DNA of 26,750 bases from UBA6911 sp964481255 (GCA_964481255.1 CAYZTZ010000033.1:1-26750); one strand, 5' to 3'. Shown: positions 13,877 to 22,103, counted from the stretch's first letter. Translations and numbers: made by a program. The notes: a model not told the origin generated them from the sequence alone.

Positions 13877-15301
13877 ATGGATAACGACTCCGACCTTACC
13901 ATCGCGGTCCTGGCGCCCCTGATCCGGCGGCGCAGGCTCTCCCCCGTCGAACTGACCAAGTATCTTCTGGGCCGCATCGAGCGCCTGCAGCCGGAAATCA
14001 ACGCCTACATCACCGTTTGCGCGGAGGCGGCTATCGCCCAGGCCCGGCGCGCCGAAAGGGAGATCGCGAAGGGAGGCTACAGGAGCGCGCTGCACGGCAT
14101 TCCGGTCAGCCTCAAGGATCTTTTCCTCACCCGCGGCGTCCGCACTACGGCCGGATCCAGGATCCTGAAACGGTTTGTGCCGAAAGAGAACGCGTGGGTC
14201 GTCGACCGCCTGCTGGAACATGGATGCGTCCTGCTCGGCAAGACTAATATGCACGAGTTCGCCTATGGAGCGACGAACGTCAATCCTCACTACGGCCCGG
14301 TCCGCAATCCGTGGGATCGAACACGCGTTTCGGGCGGCTCGAGCGGCGGGAGCGCGGCTTCCGTCGTTTCCGCCCAGGCGATAGCGTCGCTCGGCACCGA
14401 CACGGGTGGATCCATACGCATCCCCGCCGCGGCGTGCGGCTGCGTCGGCCTCAAGCCGACTTACGGCCTCGTGCCGATGGCCGGCGTCATTCCGCTTTCC
14501 GCTAGCCTCGACAACGCCGGCCCCCTCTGCCGCTCTGTGGCCGACGCCGCTCTGCTGCTCGACGCCTTGACGGCGGGGGGCGCCCGCGCGCCTGGAGGAA
14601 ACGGGGGCTGCCTCACAAAGCTCCGCCAGGGCGTCCAAGGGCTCCGCATTGGACTGCCGCGGCAGTACTTTTTCGATCGGATACAACCTGATGTGCGGCT
14701 CGGGGTGCTGGAGGCCGCGAAGAGATTCCAGGGACTCGGAGCCATGCTCCGCGAGGTGGACCTCAAAGGGATGGAAGCGACCGCGCGGCTTGCCGCCGAT
14801 ATCACCGGCGCGGAAGCCTTCGCGTATCACGAAAGATGGCTCACACGGCGGCCCGGGGACTATGGGCCGGATGTACGGTCCCGCCTGCGGCAAAGCGCAA
14901 GCCTGCCGGCCGGCACTTACATCCGCGCCCTGTGCGAGAAAGCCGCGTATGCCGAGCGCCTGGAAAAAATCTTCGAAAAGGTCGATCTTCTTCTCGCGCC
15001 CGCTCTGCCTGTCACCGCTCCGGTCATCGGTCAAAAACGGGTGCGCCTGGGGCCCGGCGAGCAGGACGTGCGCGACGCCCTGCTGAGCCTGACCCGGCCG
15101 GCGAACCTGGCCGGACTGCCGGCCCTGTCTTTGCCCTGCGGATTTGCGGCGGATGGGCTTCCGATAGGCCTTCAGCTGATAGGCCGCCGCCACGATGAAG
15201 CCACAATCCTTCGGGCCGCTTACGCCTATGAGCAGTCCACGCCCTGGCACCGACTGTTTCCAGAGGTCGGCGCCCCCGGAAGCTCGGGACGGCAGGTATA
15301 G
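13877..15301 (+). CDS. Amidase-signature family protein, GatA-like
   Basis: The product has 474 residues and a complete amidase-signature catalytic triad: K80 in GIPVSLKD, cis-Ser S155 in SGGSSGGSAA and nucleophile S179 in GTDTGGSIRIPAA. The spacing and the GLKPTYG motif closely match GatA, the glutaminase subunit of the Asp-tRNA(Asn)/Glu-tRNA(Gln) amidotransferase. No gatB or gatC is adjacent, and many stand-alone homologues hydrolyse small amides, so the substrate is left open. The start at 13877 follows GAAAGGCGCC; an ATG at 13865 is possible. TATAGT (13859-13864) is a candidate -10 box without a good -35. Confidence 0.88.
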   Translation: MDNDSDLTIAVLAPLIRRRRLSPVELTKYLLGRIERLQPEINAYITVCAEAAIAQARRAEREIAKGGYRSALHGIPVSLKDLFLTRGVRTTAGSRILKRFVPKENAWVVDRLLEHGCVLLGKTNMHEFAYGATNVNPHYGPVRNPWDRTRVSGGSSGGSAASVVSAQAIASLGTDTGGSIRIPAAACGCVGLKPTYGLVPMAGVIPLSASLDNAGPLCRSVADAALLLDALTAGGARAPGGNGGCLTKLRQGVQGLRIGLPRQYFFDRIQPDVRLGVLEAAKRFQGLGAMLREVDLKGMEATARLAADITGAEAFAYHERWLTRRPGDYGPDVRSRLRQSASLPAGTYIRALCEKAAYAERLEKIFEKVDLLLAPALPVTAPVIGQKRVRLGPGEQDVRDALLSLTRPANLAGLPALSLPCGFAADGLPIGLQLIGRRHDEATILRAAYAYEQSTPWHRLFPEVGAPGSSGRQV

Positions 15302-15366
15302 GATGCAGGATGCGCGATGCGGAGCATGGGATGGTGCGTCTTGTACCCGGATCCCGCACCCTGCGT
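15301..15366. repeat. Heptamer word array as inverted pair (GGATGCG type)
   Basis: The left arm reads GGATGCA, GGATGCG, CGATGCG, GAGCATG, GGATGGT (15301-15335) with period 7. The right arm reads CCCGGAT, CCCGCAC, CCTGCGT (15346-15366), whose reverse complement is the same word type. The arms are only 10 bases apart and could fold into an imperfect hairpin. The first G belongs to the stop codon of the amidase gene. Confidence 0.6.
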
Positions 15367-15408
15367 CGTGAATGACGGGAAATCGCGGCGCGGCCTATGG
15401 AGAATCTG

Positions 15409-16455
15409 ATGGAACCGAGCCCTGCAGCGGACCCCATGGTCAGCGTCATCGTGGTGAACTGGAACGGAGCGAGGTTTCTCGAGGACTGTCTCCGCTCGCT
15501 GGAGAGGCAGTCCTGGAGGAACAGGGAGTTCATCATCGTGGACAACGGCTCGACGGACGGCAGCGCCGGCGAGATACGCCGGTGGACGCAGCGGGTCCCG
15601 AACGCCGCGGCGATTTTCCTCGAGCGCAACACGGGGTTCTGCAGGGCCAACAATCTCGCGTTCGCCAGGTCCAGGGGGGAATGGATCGCTTTGCTGAACA
15701 ACGACGCGGTCGCCGAGCCGAACTGGATCGAGGAACTGGTCCGGCGCGGAGACACAGGGCGCGGCATCGGGATGCTGGCGTCCAAGATTCTGTTCACCGA
15801 ACCCGAAGGCGTGATCGATAAAGCGGGCCACCTCATTTACTGGGACGGGCAGAACCGGGGCCGGGGCACGATGGAGACGGACGTCGGCCAGTACGAACGG
15901 GAAACGGAGACGCTCTGGCCGGACGCCTGCGCCGCAATGTACCACCGGCAGGTGTTTGTCGAAACCGGCGGCTTCGACGAATCCTTTTTCGCCTACGGCG
16001 ACGACGCGGATCTCGGAATGCGGGCCAGGCTGCTGGGCTGGAAAGCGTGGTACGTCCCCACGGCCGTCGTTTACCACCGCCACTCGGCGACCGCCGGCGC
16101 CTATTCGCCCAGGAAAATCATGCTGGTCGAGCGGAACAGACTGCTTCTGGCCATGAAGAGCTTCCCTCTGCCGCTTCTGCTTGCCAATCCCTACTGGTCA
16201 TTGCGCCGATACGCCTCCCACGCCGGCGCCGCTCTGAGACGACAGGGCGCCGCCGGCCGGTTCGTTTCCACCCAGGGCTGGTTTCGCCTGCCCTTCGTCC
16301 TTCTATGGGCTTACGCGGGCGCCGTCCGACTCCTGCCGTCCGCGATGAGAAACAGGCGGAGAATTCAGGCGACAAAAAAGCTCTCGGACGGGGAAGTCAT
16401 GGCTCTTCTGCGCCGGTTCCAGATCGACCTCCGGCAACTGACTCTGAGGGATTAG
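15409..16455 (+). CDS. Family 2 glycosyltransferase
   Basis: This GT-A fold enzyme probably transfers a sugar during polysaccharide or glycolipid synthesis, with the active site in the cytoplasm. In the 348-residue product VSVIVVNWNGARFL (11-24) and IIVDNGSTDGS (42-52) form the nucleotide-sugar site. LNNDA (96-100) is the variant DxD. GGFDESFFAYGDDADLGMR (187-205) gives the acceptor-side acidic motif ED/DD seen in rhamnosyltransferase-like (WbbL) proteins. The end is basic with hydrophobic stretches (about 245-315) that may touch the membrane. GGAG six bases before ATG 15409 supports this start; 15397 is an alternative. There are no other glycan genes nearby, so the product is unknown. Confidence 0.88.
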   Translation: MEPSPAADPMVSVIVVNWNGARFLEDCLRSLERQSWRNREFIIVDNGSTDGSAGEIRRWTQRVPNAAAIFLERNTGFCRANNLAFARSRGEWIALLNNDAVAEPNWIEELVRRGDTGRGIGMLASKILFTEPEGVIDKAGHLIYWDGQNRGRGTMETDVGQYERETETLWPDACAAMYHRQVFVETGGFDESFFAYGDDADLGMRARLLGWKAWYVPTAVVYHRHSATAGAYSPRKIMLVERNRLLLAMKSFPLPLLLANPYWSLRRYASHAGAALRRQGAAGRFVSTQGWFRLPFVLLWAYAGAVRLLPSAMRNRRRIQATKKLSDGEVMALLRRFQIDLRQLTLRD

Positions 16456-16575
16456 GAAAAGAACGAAGCCTCTGACGCCGCGAACTGCCCGGCGCCGCAG
16501 GAGCGCAACGACCGCTGCGGACTGCCCTTGCGCCCCTGCGGTATGATAGTCTTTACCCGATCAGGATGAAGACCG

Positions 16576-18210
16576 ATGAAAATAGCTTTGGCTCAAATCA
16601 ACACCATTGTCGGAGACATCGGCGGCAACCGCGACCGCGTTCTTCAGGCGATGGACCGGGCGAGACCGCTTGGGGCAAAGCTGCTGGTATTCCCGGAGCT
16701 CTGCCTGACCGGCTATCCGCCGCGCGATCTGTTGGGACTGCACGGCTTTGTGGAGTCGAACCTGCAGGCTTTGAAAGACATCGCCGCTCGCGTCGGCGAC
16801 ATGGGGGTCATCGTCGGTTTTGTGGACCGCAACGCCGACAGGGAAGGCAGAGACTTCCGCAACGCAGCGGCCTTCCTCCTCGAGGGAAAAGTCCAGGCGG
16901 TCGTTTACAAAACCCTGCTGCCGAGCTACGACGTTTTCGACGAGGACCGCTATTTCGAAAAGGCGGACGACGTCCCGGTGGTGCGCTTCGGGGGGCGCTC
17001 GCTGGGCATCTCGATCTGCGAGGACGCGTGGAACTCGGAGGATTTCTGGCCAAAGCCGCTCTACCACACGGACCCGATCCGAAACCTGGTGCAGAAGGGG
17101 GCCGATCTTCTCATCAATATCTCCGCGTCCCCTTATGAAATCGATAAGCCGAGGCTCCGATTCCGGATGCTGCGGGAGCACGTGCGGAAATACCGCCGTC
17201 CCATGGCCTACGTCAATCTCGTCGGAGGCAACGACGAGCTCCTTTTCGACGGCAACAGCCTTCTCCTGGGAGCCGATGGAAACGTCATCGCCCAGGGACA
17301 GGCTTTTCGCGAAGATCTTGTCGTCGCGGATTCGGAAGCGGGGCAAGACCGCGCCTATCACGAAGGGGACAGGATGGAAAACCTGTTTCAGGCTTTGGTG
17401 ATGGGGACACGGGACTACGCGCACAAGTGCGGCTTCAAGTCCGCGGTCCTGGGAATCAGCGGAGGGATTGATTCGGCCGTCGTCGCCTGCATCGCGGCCG
17501 AGGCGCTCGGCGCGTCCAATGTACTGGGAATCTCCATGCCGTCGGCCTATTCCGCGCCCGAAAGCTATGAGGACGCGCGATCGCTCGCGGCCAACCTCGG
17601 CATAGCGTTCGACGCGATCCCGATCCAGCCCATTTTTCAGGCCTTTCGCGACTCCCTCGCCGCGGCCTTCGCCGGCCTGCCCGAAAATGAGACTGAGGAA
17701 AATCTCCAGGCCAGGATTCGAGGCGCTCTTTTAATGGCGCTTTCCAACAAGTTCGGCCATCTCGTTCTCAGCACCGGCAACAAGTCGGAATTGGGCGTGG
17801 GTTACTGCACGCTGTACGGGGATATGGTCGGAGGCCTGGCCGTCATCTCCGACGTACCCAAGACCATGATTTACGAGCTTGCCGCCTTTCTTAACAGGGA
17901 GAGGGAGATCATTCCGCAAAACACCATCCGCCGGGCGCCCTCCGCGGAATTGCGCCCGAACCAGAAGGATCAGGACACGCTCCCCGAGTATGATATCCTG
18001 GACGCGATCCTGAGACTGCGCGTCGAGGAACAACGGGGCGTCCGGGATATTGTGGAAATGGGATACGACCCGGCGACCGTGGAGAAGGTCGTCCGCATGA
18101 TACACGCGAATGAGTACAAGAGGCGGCAGGCGGCGCCGGGGCTGAAAGTCACGACCCGCGCTTTCGGCAGCGGCCGCCGCATGCCCATCGCGATGAGGAT
18201 CAGCGGTTAG
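16576..18210 (+). CDS. nadE: Glutamine-hydrolysing NAD+ synthetase NadE
   Basis: NadE amidates deamido-NAD to NAD+, taking ammonia from glutamine through an internal tunnel. The 544-residue product has both domains. The N-terminal nitrilase-type glutaminase (about 1-265) has the triad E41 (FPELCLTGYPPRD), K112 (YKTLLPSYDVFDEDRYF) and C148 (GISICEDAW). The C-terminal synthetase domain has the ATP loop SGGIDS (295-300), STGNKSELGVGYCTLYGD and the end PNQKDQDTLPEYDILD. The length matches the two-domain bacterial type. A weak promoter-like TATGATAGT lies upstream. The stop codon is part of the heptamer array at 18202-18250. pncB follows on the same strand. Confidence 0.98.
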   Translation: MKIALAQINTIVGDIGGNRDRVLQAMDRARPLGAKLLVFPELCLTGYPPRDLLGLHGFVESNLQALKDIAARVGDMGVIVGFVDRNADREGRDFRNAAAFLLEGKVQAVVYKTLLPSYDVFDEDRYFEKADDVPVVRFGGRSLGISICEDAWNSEDFWPKPLYHTDPIRNLVQKGADLLINISASPYEIDKPRLRFRMLREHVRKYRRPMAYVNLVGGNDELLFDGNSLLLGADGNVIAQGQAFREDLVVADSEAGQDRAYHEGDRMENLFQALVMGTRDYAHKCGFKSAVLGISGGIDSAVVACIAAEALGASNVLGISMPSAYSAPESYEDARSLAANLGIAFDAIPIQPIFQAFRDSLAAAFAGLPENETEENLQARIRGALLMALSNKFGHLVLSTGNKSELGVGYCTLYGDMVGGLAVISDVPKTMIYELAAFLNREREIIPQNTIRRAPSAELRPNQKDQDTLPEYDILDAILRLRVEEQRGVRDIVEMGYDPATVEKVVRMIHANEYKRRQAAPGLKVTTRAFGSGRRMPIAMRISG

Positions 18211-18250
18211 AAGTTAGCGGTTAGCGGCTAGCGGCTAGCAGTTAGCGGTT
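18202..18250 (+). repeat. Seven tandem heptamers (AGCGGTT), left arm
   Basis: Seven 7-base units follow without gaps: AGCGGTT, AGAAGTT, AGCGGTT, AGCGGCT, AGCGGCT, AGCAGTT, AGCGGTT. The first unit holds the last codons of nadE and most of its TAG stop. The inverted counterpart is at 18362-18380. Confidence 0.8.
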
Positions 18251-18361
18251 AGAATGTAACCCGTAGCTTCGATCATCGACCGGAAGCAACGTATAAACTG
18301 CTATGCGCAGACACCATGCGTCCTATTTACCTAAGGCCATCGATTATCCTATCAGAGGCAT

Positions 18362-18380
18362 GCTAAACGCTGACCGCTGA
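18362..18380 (-). repeat. Heptamer array, right arm, inverted
   Basis: The reverse complement of this segment reads TCAGCGG, TCAGCGT, TTAGC, the same word type as the array at 18202-18250. It ends about 10 bases before the pncB start codon and overlaps the pncB ribosome-binding region (TGAGG). Confidence 0.6.
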
Positions 18381-18390
18381 GGCATGGATT

Positions 18391-19827
18391 ATGCAGACAA
18401 GAGCATTACTGACGGACCTTTACGAGCTGACCATGGCCGCGGGCTATCTGGAGCTGGGGAAAGCCGAGGACACCGCGACCTTCGACCTGTTTTTTCGGCG
18501 CAATCCCTTCCGAGGCGGTTACGCCGTCGCCGCGGGACTGGAGGATGCCGTCCGCGCGGTCCTGGACGCGCGATTCACGGGGGAGGATCTTTATTACCTG
18601 CGTTCCCTCAGAACACCGAAAGGAACCCCCGCATTCCCGGAAAGATTCCTGGAATACCTGTCTTCCTATCGCTTTCAAGGGAACATCCGCGCCGTCCCTG
18701 AGGGCACCGTCGTTTTCCCCAATGAACCTCTGCTACAGGTCCGCGGGCGCCTTATCGAATGCCAGATCGTCGAAACGGTGCTCCTGTGCCACATTAATTT
18801 CCAGACGCTTATCGCCACCAAAGCCGCCCGCGTCTGGGAAGCTTCCAACCACGGCACCATTGTGGATTTCGGATTGAGGCGGGCTCAGGGGCCGGATGGA
18901 GCTCTCAGCGCCTGCCGGGCGGCCTTTATCGGCGGTTCGGACGCGACTTCAAACGTGCTTGGCGCCGCGCTCTTCGGCATTCCGGCGAAGGGGACGCACG
19001 CGCACAGCTGGATTCAATCCTTTGATTCCGAGCTGGAGGCCTTCCGATCCTACGCCCGTTCCTTCCCGGACGAGTGCATTCTCCTGGTGGACACCTACGA
19101 CACCCTGAAAAGCGGCATCCCGAACGCCATCCGGGTCGGCAAGGAACTGCAGCAGCAGGGGCACCGTCTGGCCGGCATAAGGATCGACAGCGGAGACCTC
19201 GCCTTCCTGAGCCAGGAGGCCCGCCGGATGCTGGATGCCGAAGGACTGCCCTATGTCCGCATCGTGGCCTCCAATGAGCTCGATGAATACGTCATCGCCG
19301 ATATTCTGGCCCAGGGAGGGAAAGTCGACATATGGGGAGTCGGCACGCACATGATCACAGGGTCGGGCGACGGGGGAAGCGCCCTGGGCGGCATATATAA
19401 AATGGTGGAACATAACGGGCGGCCCAAAATCAAGTTGAGCGCCAATCCTGAAAAAACGACCAACCCGGGAGTGAAGAGAATCATCCGTTTTTACGGCGAC
19501 GACGGCCTCATGGAGGCGGACGCCCTGGCCGACGATTCCGAGGACTGGACGGCCCGCGAAATCCTCATCGTCGACCCCAACAATCCGCTGCGCCGCAAAA
19601 AGCTGGCGTCCGCGAACCGCGCCGAATTGTTGAAGCAGATCGTGGAATCCGGCAGAGTGGTCTATCCCTTCCCCTCCCTTGAACAGATACGGGAGCATCG
19701 CAAGGAAGAGCTGTCGCGCCTGCATGAGACATACAAACGCTTCCACAACCCTCATGAATACAAGGTGGGCCTCACCTGCGCCCTGTGGAGGCAGAAGGAA
19801 GAGATGCTCCATCGGGAGATGGTGTGA
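18391..19827 (+). CDS. pncB: Nicotinate phosphoribosyltransferase PncB
   Basis: PncB salvages nicotinic acid to nicotinate mononucleotide, using PRPP and ATP. The 478-residue product starts with the conserved TDLYELTMAAGYLE. It has FGLRRAQGPDGALSA (160-174), the family hallmark, GTHAHSWIQSF (201-211), which contains the phosphorylatable histidine, RIDSGDL and the phosphate-site GVGTHMITG. The length fits the bacterial long type that resembles the human enzyme. GAGG about 8 bases upstream supports the ATG at 18391. The gene follows nadE after 180 bases that carry an inverted heptamer pair, so co-transcription is possible but not certain. Confidence 0.97.
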   Translation: MQTRALLTDLYELTMAAGYLELGKAEDTATFDLFFRRNPFRGGYAVAAGLEDAVRAVLDARFTGEDLYYLRSLRTPKGTPAFPERFLEYLSSYRFQGNIRAVPEGTVVFPNEPLLQVRGRLIECQIVETVLLCHINFQTLIATKAARVWEASNHGTIVDFGLRRAQGPDGALSACRAAFIGGSDATSNVLGAALFGIPAKGTHAHSWIQSFDSELEAFRSYARSFPDECILLVDTYDTLKSGIPNAIRVGKELQQQGHRLAGIRIDSGDLAFLSQEARRMLDAEGLPYVRIVASNELDEYVIADILAQGGKVDIWGVGTHMITGSGDGGSALGGIYKMVEHNGRPKIKLSANPEKTTNPGVKRIIRFYGDDGLMEADALADDSEDWTAREILIVDPNNPLRRKKLASANRAELLKQIVESGRVVYPFPSLEQIREHRKEELSRLHETYKRFHNPHEYKVGLTCALWRQKEEMLHREMV

Positions 19828-20154
19828 CCGGATTTAAGATTCGTCCTTTGACATATGGGAGCAGGAATCCACCGGCAGAGTCGGCCCCTTAAAAATGGCG
19901 GACCGCAACGCAGACAGCACCGTCGTTTCCCTTCAGCTTTCTGAGCCGCAGAATCTCGAAGTTCAGAACGGACTTCTGCGGTTCGAAATTCGACATTCCG
20001 CATTCGATGTTTATACAGATCGCCCTAAGCGGCTGCGCAGCGACCGTTGACAAGGGAAAAAAGGCCGCGGATTACGGTCTTGGGATCTATTTTCAGAGAA
20101 TGGCCTGAAGGGGCACCTCCGCATGAGAGCGGCGCTTCTTCGGTGCTGAATCCT
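19828..20154. other. Gene-free gap with heptamer words
   Basis: No gene is supported in these 327 bases between the convergent pncB and isoaspartyl methyltransferase genes. A hairpin CCGCAGAA (19946-19953) / TTCTGCGG (19974-19981) and a heptamer array (19951-20005) are present. The rest shows nothing I can name. Confidence 0.65.
19951..20005 (+). repeat. Heptamer word array (GACATTC type)
   Basis: GAATCTC and GAAGTTC (19951-19964), an irregular stretch, then GCGGTTC, GAAATTC, GACATTC, CGCATTC (19978-20005). Each word ends in TTC or CTC with period 7. The word type is the same as at 6801-6821. Confidence 0.55.
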
Positions 20155-20925
20155 TCATTCCCGGGCCGATTGTTGCGCCTTGCCGGTCATGGGGACAAAG
20201 CGGACGGGTATGGTTCTGCGGCTCACGATGCCGGACTTCTTTTTTTCAAACAATACGAGATCCTGATCCACCGCGCCCAAGGGAATGATCATGCGACCGC
20301 CTTCCTTAAGCTGGTCGAGCAGGGGTTGGGGCACGGTTTCTGGCGCCGCCGTCACGATAATGCAGTCGAACGGCGCTTCCTCCGGCCATCCCATATAGCC
20401 GTCGCCGACGCGAAAATGAACATTGCGGTACCCCAGCCTGTCCAGGACGGCGCCGGCATACTCCTTGAGCTCCGGCAGGATTTCGACGGTATAAACCTCG
20501 GGAACGATTTCAGCCAGGACGGCGGCCTGGTAGCCGGAGCCTGTTCCGATCTCCAGAACACGCTCCGTTCCGTTCAAGCCGAGAGCCTGGGTCATATACG
20601 CAACGATGTAGGGCTGCGAGATGGTCTGCCCCATCTTCAGCGGCAGCGCGCTGTCGTTATAGGACGACGCCCGGTATTCGGCGGGAACGAATTCATGGCG
20701 CGGCACCTTGAGCATGGCCGCAAGCACGCGCGGATCCCGGATATCGCGATCCTGCAGCTGTTCCCGGACCATGCGCTCCCGAAGCCTCGTCCACTCGACG
20801 GCATCGGGCGCGGGCGGTTCTCTCTGGATCACCGAAAACCGATTCGTGGGGCATCCTCCCAGGCACGCGGAGAAAAAGCAACAGAGCAGGAAAACGGCTG
20901 ATAACACCCCATCCCTTCGACGCAT
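20155..20925 (-). CDS. pcm: Protein-L-isoaspartate O-methyltransferase with lipoprotein signal
   Basis: The enzyme uses S-adenosylmethionine to methylate isoaspartyl residues in aged proteins and so starts their repair. The 256-residue product has TISQPYIVAYMTQAL (101-115), the SAM loop VLEIGTGSGYQ (123-133) and the ending AVDQDLVLFEKK typical of PCMT. Unusually, a basic start (MRRRDG), a hydrophobic stretch (8-23) and LGGC (22-25) precede the domain. This is a lipoprotein signal with C25 as the lipidated residue. The catalytic domain would thus be on the outer face of the inner membrane or in the periplasm. The start at 20925 is preferred over a TTG at 20943 because CGGGAA precedes it. Confidence 0.9.
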   Translation of the reverse strand: MRRRDGVLSAVFLLCCFFSACLGGCPTNRFSVIQREPPAPDAVEWTRLRERMVREQLQDRDIRDPRVLAAMLKVPRHEFVPAEYRASSYNDSALPLKMGQTISQPYIVAYMTQALGLNGTERVLEIGTGSGYQAAVLAEIVPEVYTVEILPELKEYAGAVLDRLGYRNVHFRVGDGYMGWPEEAPFDCIIVTAAPETVPQPLLDQLKEGGRMIIPLGAVDQDLVLFEKKKSGIVSRRTIPVRFVPMTGKAQQSARE

Positions 20926-21091
20926 TTCCCGTCTGAGCCTCAATTGAGTCTACCGCTTCAGCCCGTCCGATTTCAACAGGCGGGAGGCGATAGGGCGGCC
21001 TTCGATCCGCCGCGGGGGAAAATCCGGGCTTTCCCGGAGGGGATTCCGCCGTGGAAAATGGTACACTTGATCCCAGGAGGGCGGCGAACCC

Positions 21092-21394
21092 ATGATCCTC
21101 GCGCTCGACATATGGCTCCTTCCGGCCATTGCCGCGGGCTCTTCCTCGTATCTGGTGTGCCTCATATGGGAACGCGTCAAGAGCCGAACCGCGCCCGACA
21201 GCCTGCTGGAGAGTTTCCTTGCCGTCCTGAGCTTCCTCATGGGCGCCGTCTGCGCGGCCTACCGCCACAGGTTTTACGCCTCCAGCCTGGAGAACAACGT
21301 GATCGTCATGTTCGCGGTCGGAGCCAGCACGACCTTTTTCTGGCTCCTGTTGCGCCGACACCTGCCCGGGCTCGGGGAGCGCGGGAAAATCTGA
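21092..21394 (+). CDS. Small membrane protein of unknown function
   Basis: I do not recognise this 100-residue product. It has three probable transmembrane segments: about 5-24 (DIWLLPAIAAGSSSYLVCLI), 40-58 (ESFLAVLSFLMGAVCAAYR) and 68-88 (NNVIVMFAVGASTTFFWLLL). A basic loop WERVKSR and the end RRHLPGLGERGK suggest the C terminus is cytoplasmic. CAGGAGGGCGGCGAACCC before the ATG gives a good ribosome-binding site. It is divergent from the methyltransferase gene. Coding use of GC-rich third positions supports a real gene. Confidence 0.6.
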   Translation: MILALDIWLLPAIAAGSSSYLVCLIWERVKSRTAPDSLLESFLAVLSFLMGAVCAAYRHRFYASSLENNVIVMFAVGASTTFFWLLLRRHLPGLGERGKI

Positions 21395-21597
21395 TTCGGG
21401 AAAGACGATACAGGGTGGCGCGCGGGCCGTTGACGCCTCAGGCGGTCCCCTCACCCGTGTTGATCCAACCGAGCGCTTCTCCGCCTGGCCGCAACGTCCC
21501 GCGCACAATGGAAGCGGCGAAATCCGCCGTCCTGGTTCCGCCGCCGCATTTGCCGCATTTTCATGTTTCATATCGGCGGCGCCTTCCGGATGATTAG

Positions 21598-21619
21598 GCG
21601 CTTTTTGCCGGAAAAGCGC
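21598..21619. promoter_or_regulatory. Perfect 8-bp hairpin upstream of a small gene
   Basis: GCGCTTTT (21598-21605) pairs with AAAAGCGC (21612-21619) around a 6-base loop. It lies about 40 bases upstream of the -35 box of the promoter for the gene at 21729, so it may be an operator, or a terminator for the upstream gene. Confidence 0.35.
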
Positions 21620-21657
21620 GCCCGCCGCGGCAGGATCCCCGCGGCCCGAATCGCTTC

Positions 21658-21687
21658 TTGACTTGCGTCGCCCGCGGTCTTTAGAAT
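21658..21687 (+). promoter_or_regulatory. Sigma70-type promoter for the small basic protein gene
   Basis: TTGACT (21658-21663), an 18-base spacer and TAGAAT (21682-21687). The downstream ATG at 21729 is about 35 bases past the expected start of transcription. Confidence 0.55.
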
Positions 21688-21728
21688 GCCTTGGCGCGAT
21701 GGTTGCGCCCACGAGAAAGGATGGCGTC

Positions 21729-21995
21729 ATGCCGAGCGATCGTTATAGGATATTGGAATTAGCACTTGAATCCCTCGAGGCCAAGAAAAAGCGGATCGAC
21801 CAGGAGATCACCGAACTGAAGCGCGAGCTCCAGCGGAAGCCCGCCCCCAAGGCTTCCGCGGGCGCCGCCGCAGGCAAGCCGGCCGCCGCGCCCGCCAAGA
21901 AGAAGCCGCACTTCTCCAAGGAGGAGAGACTGCGGAGGTCCCAGAGGATGAAGGCCCGCTGGGAGAACTGGCGCAAGAAGAAGGCGAAAACCTAA
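21729..21995 (+). CDS. Small basic Lys/Ala-rich protein, possible nucleic-acid binder
   Basis: The function is unknown. The 88-residue product has an N-terminal amphipathic coiled coil (about 3-38: RILELALESLEAKKKRIDQEITELKREL), then a low-complexity Pro-Ala-Lys linker (about 40-60) similar to histone-like tails. It ends in a basic helix (about 61-88: FSKEERLRRSQRMKARWENWRKKKAK). The last part resembles the short basic motif seen at the ends of many small Acidobacteria proteins and NUMOD3-like DNA-binding helices; this is recollection. The start at 21729 has AGAAAGGA nearby and gives a uniform helix. It has its own promoter. Confidence 0.7.
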   Translation: MPSDRYRILELALESLEAKKKRIDQEITELKRELQRKPAPKASAGAAAGKPAAAPAKKKPHFSKEERLRRSQRMKARWENWRKKKAKT

Positions 21996-22103
21996 TAGGG
22001 ACCGGCGCGACGCAGCGGCTCGAAGAAAAGGCCGTCCCGCCGGGCTGCAAGGATGTCGCGCCCGATGGATACCGAGCCGCCGCCGATGGGAGGTATTGCA
22101 CCG

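Larger units (their letters stand above)
21395..21728. other. Gene-free gap with a hairpin and a promoter
   Basis: No gene is supported. The hairpin GCGCTTTT/AAAAGCGC lies at 21598-21619, and a sigma70-type promoter at 21658-21687 drives the following small gene. The first 200 bases show no feature I can name. Confidence 0.6.

Noticed and set aside
15301..16083. Minus-strand open frames opposite the glycosyltransferase
   Set aside because: They lack family motifs, while the GT2 motifs on the plus strand are complete.
20047..20901. 284-codon plus-strand open frame opposite the isoaspartyl methyltransferase
   Set aside because: It is antisense to a gene with clear PCMT motifs and has no motif of its own.
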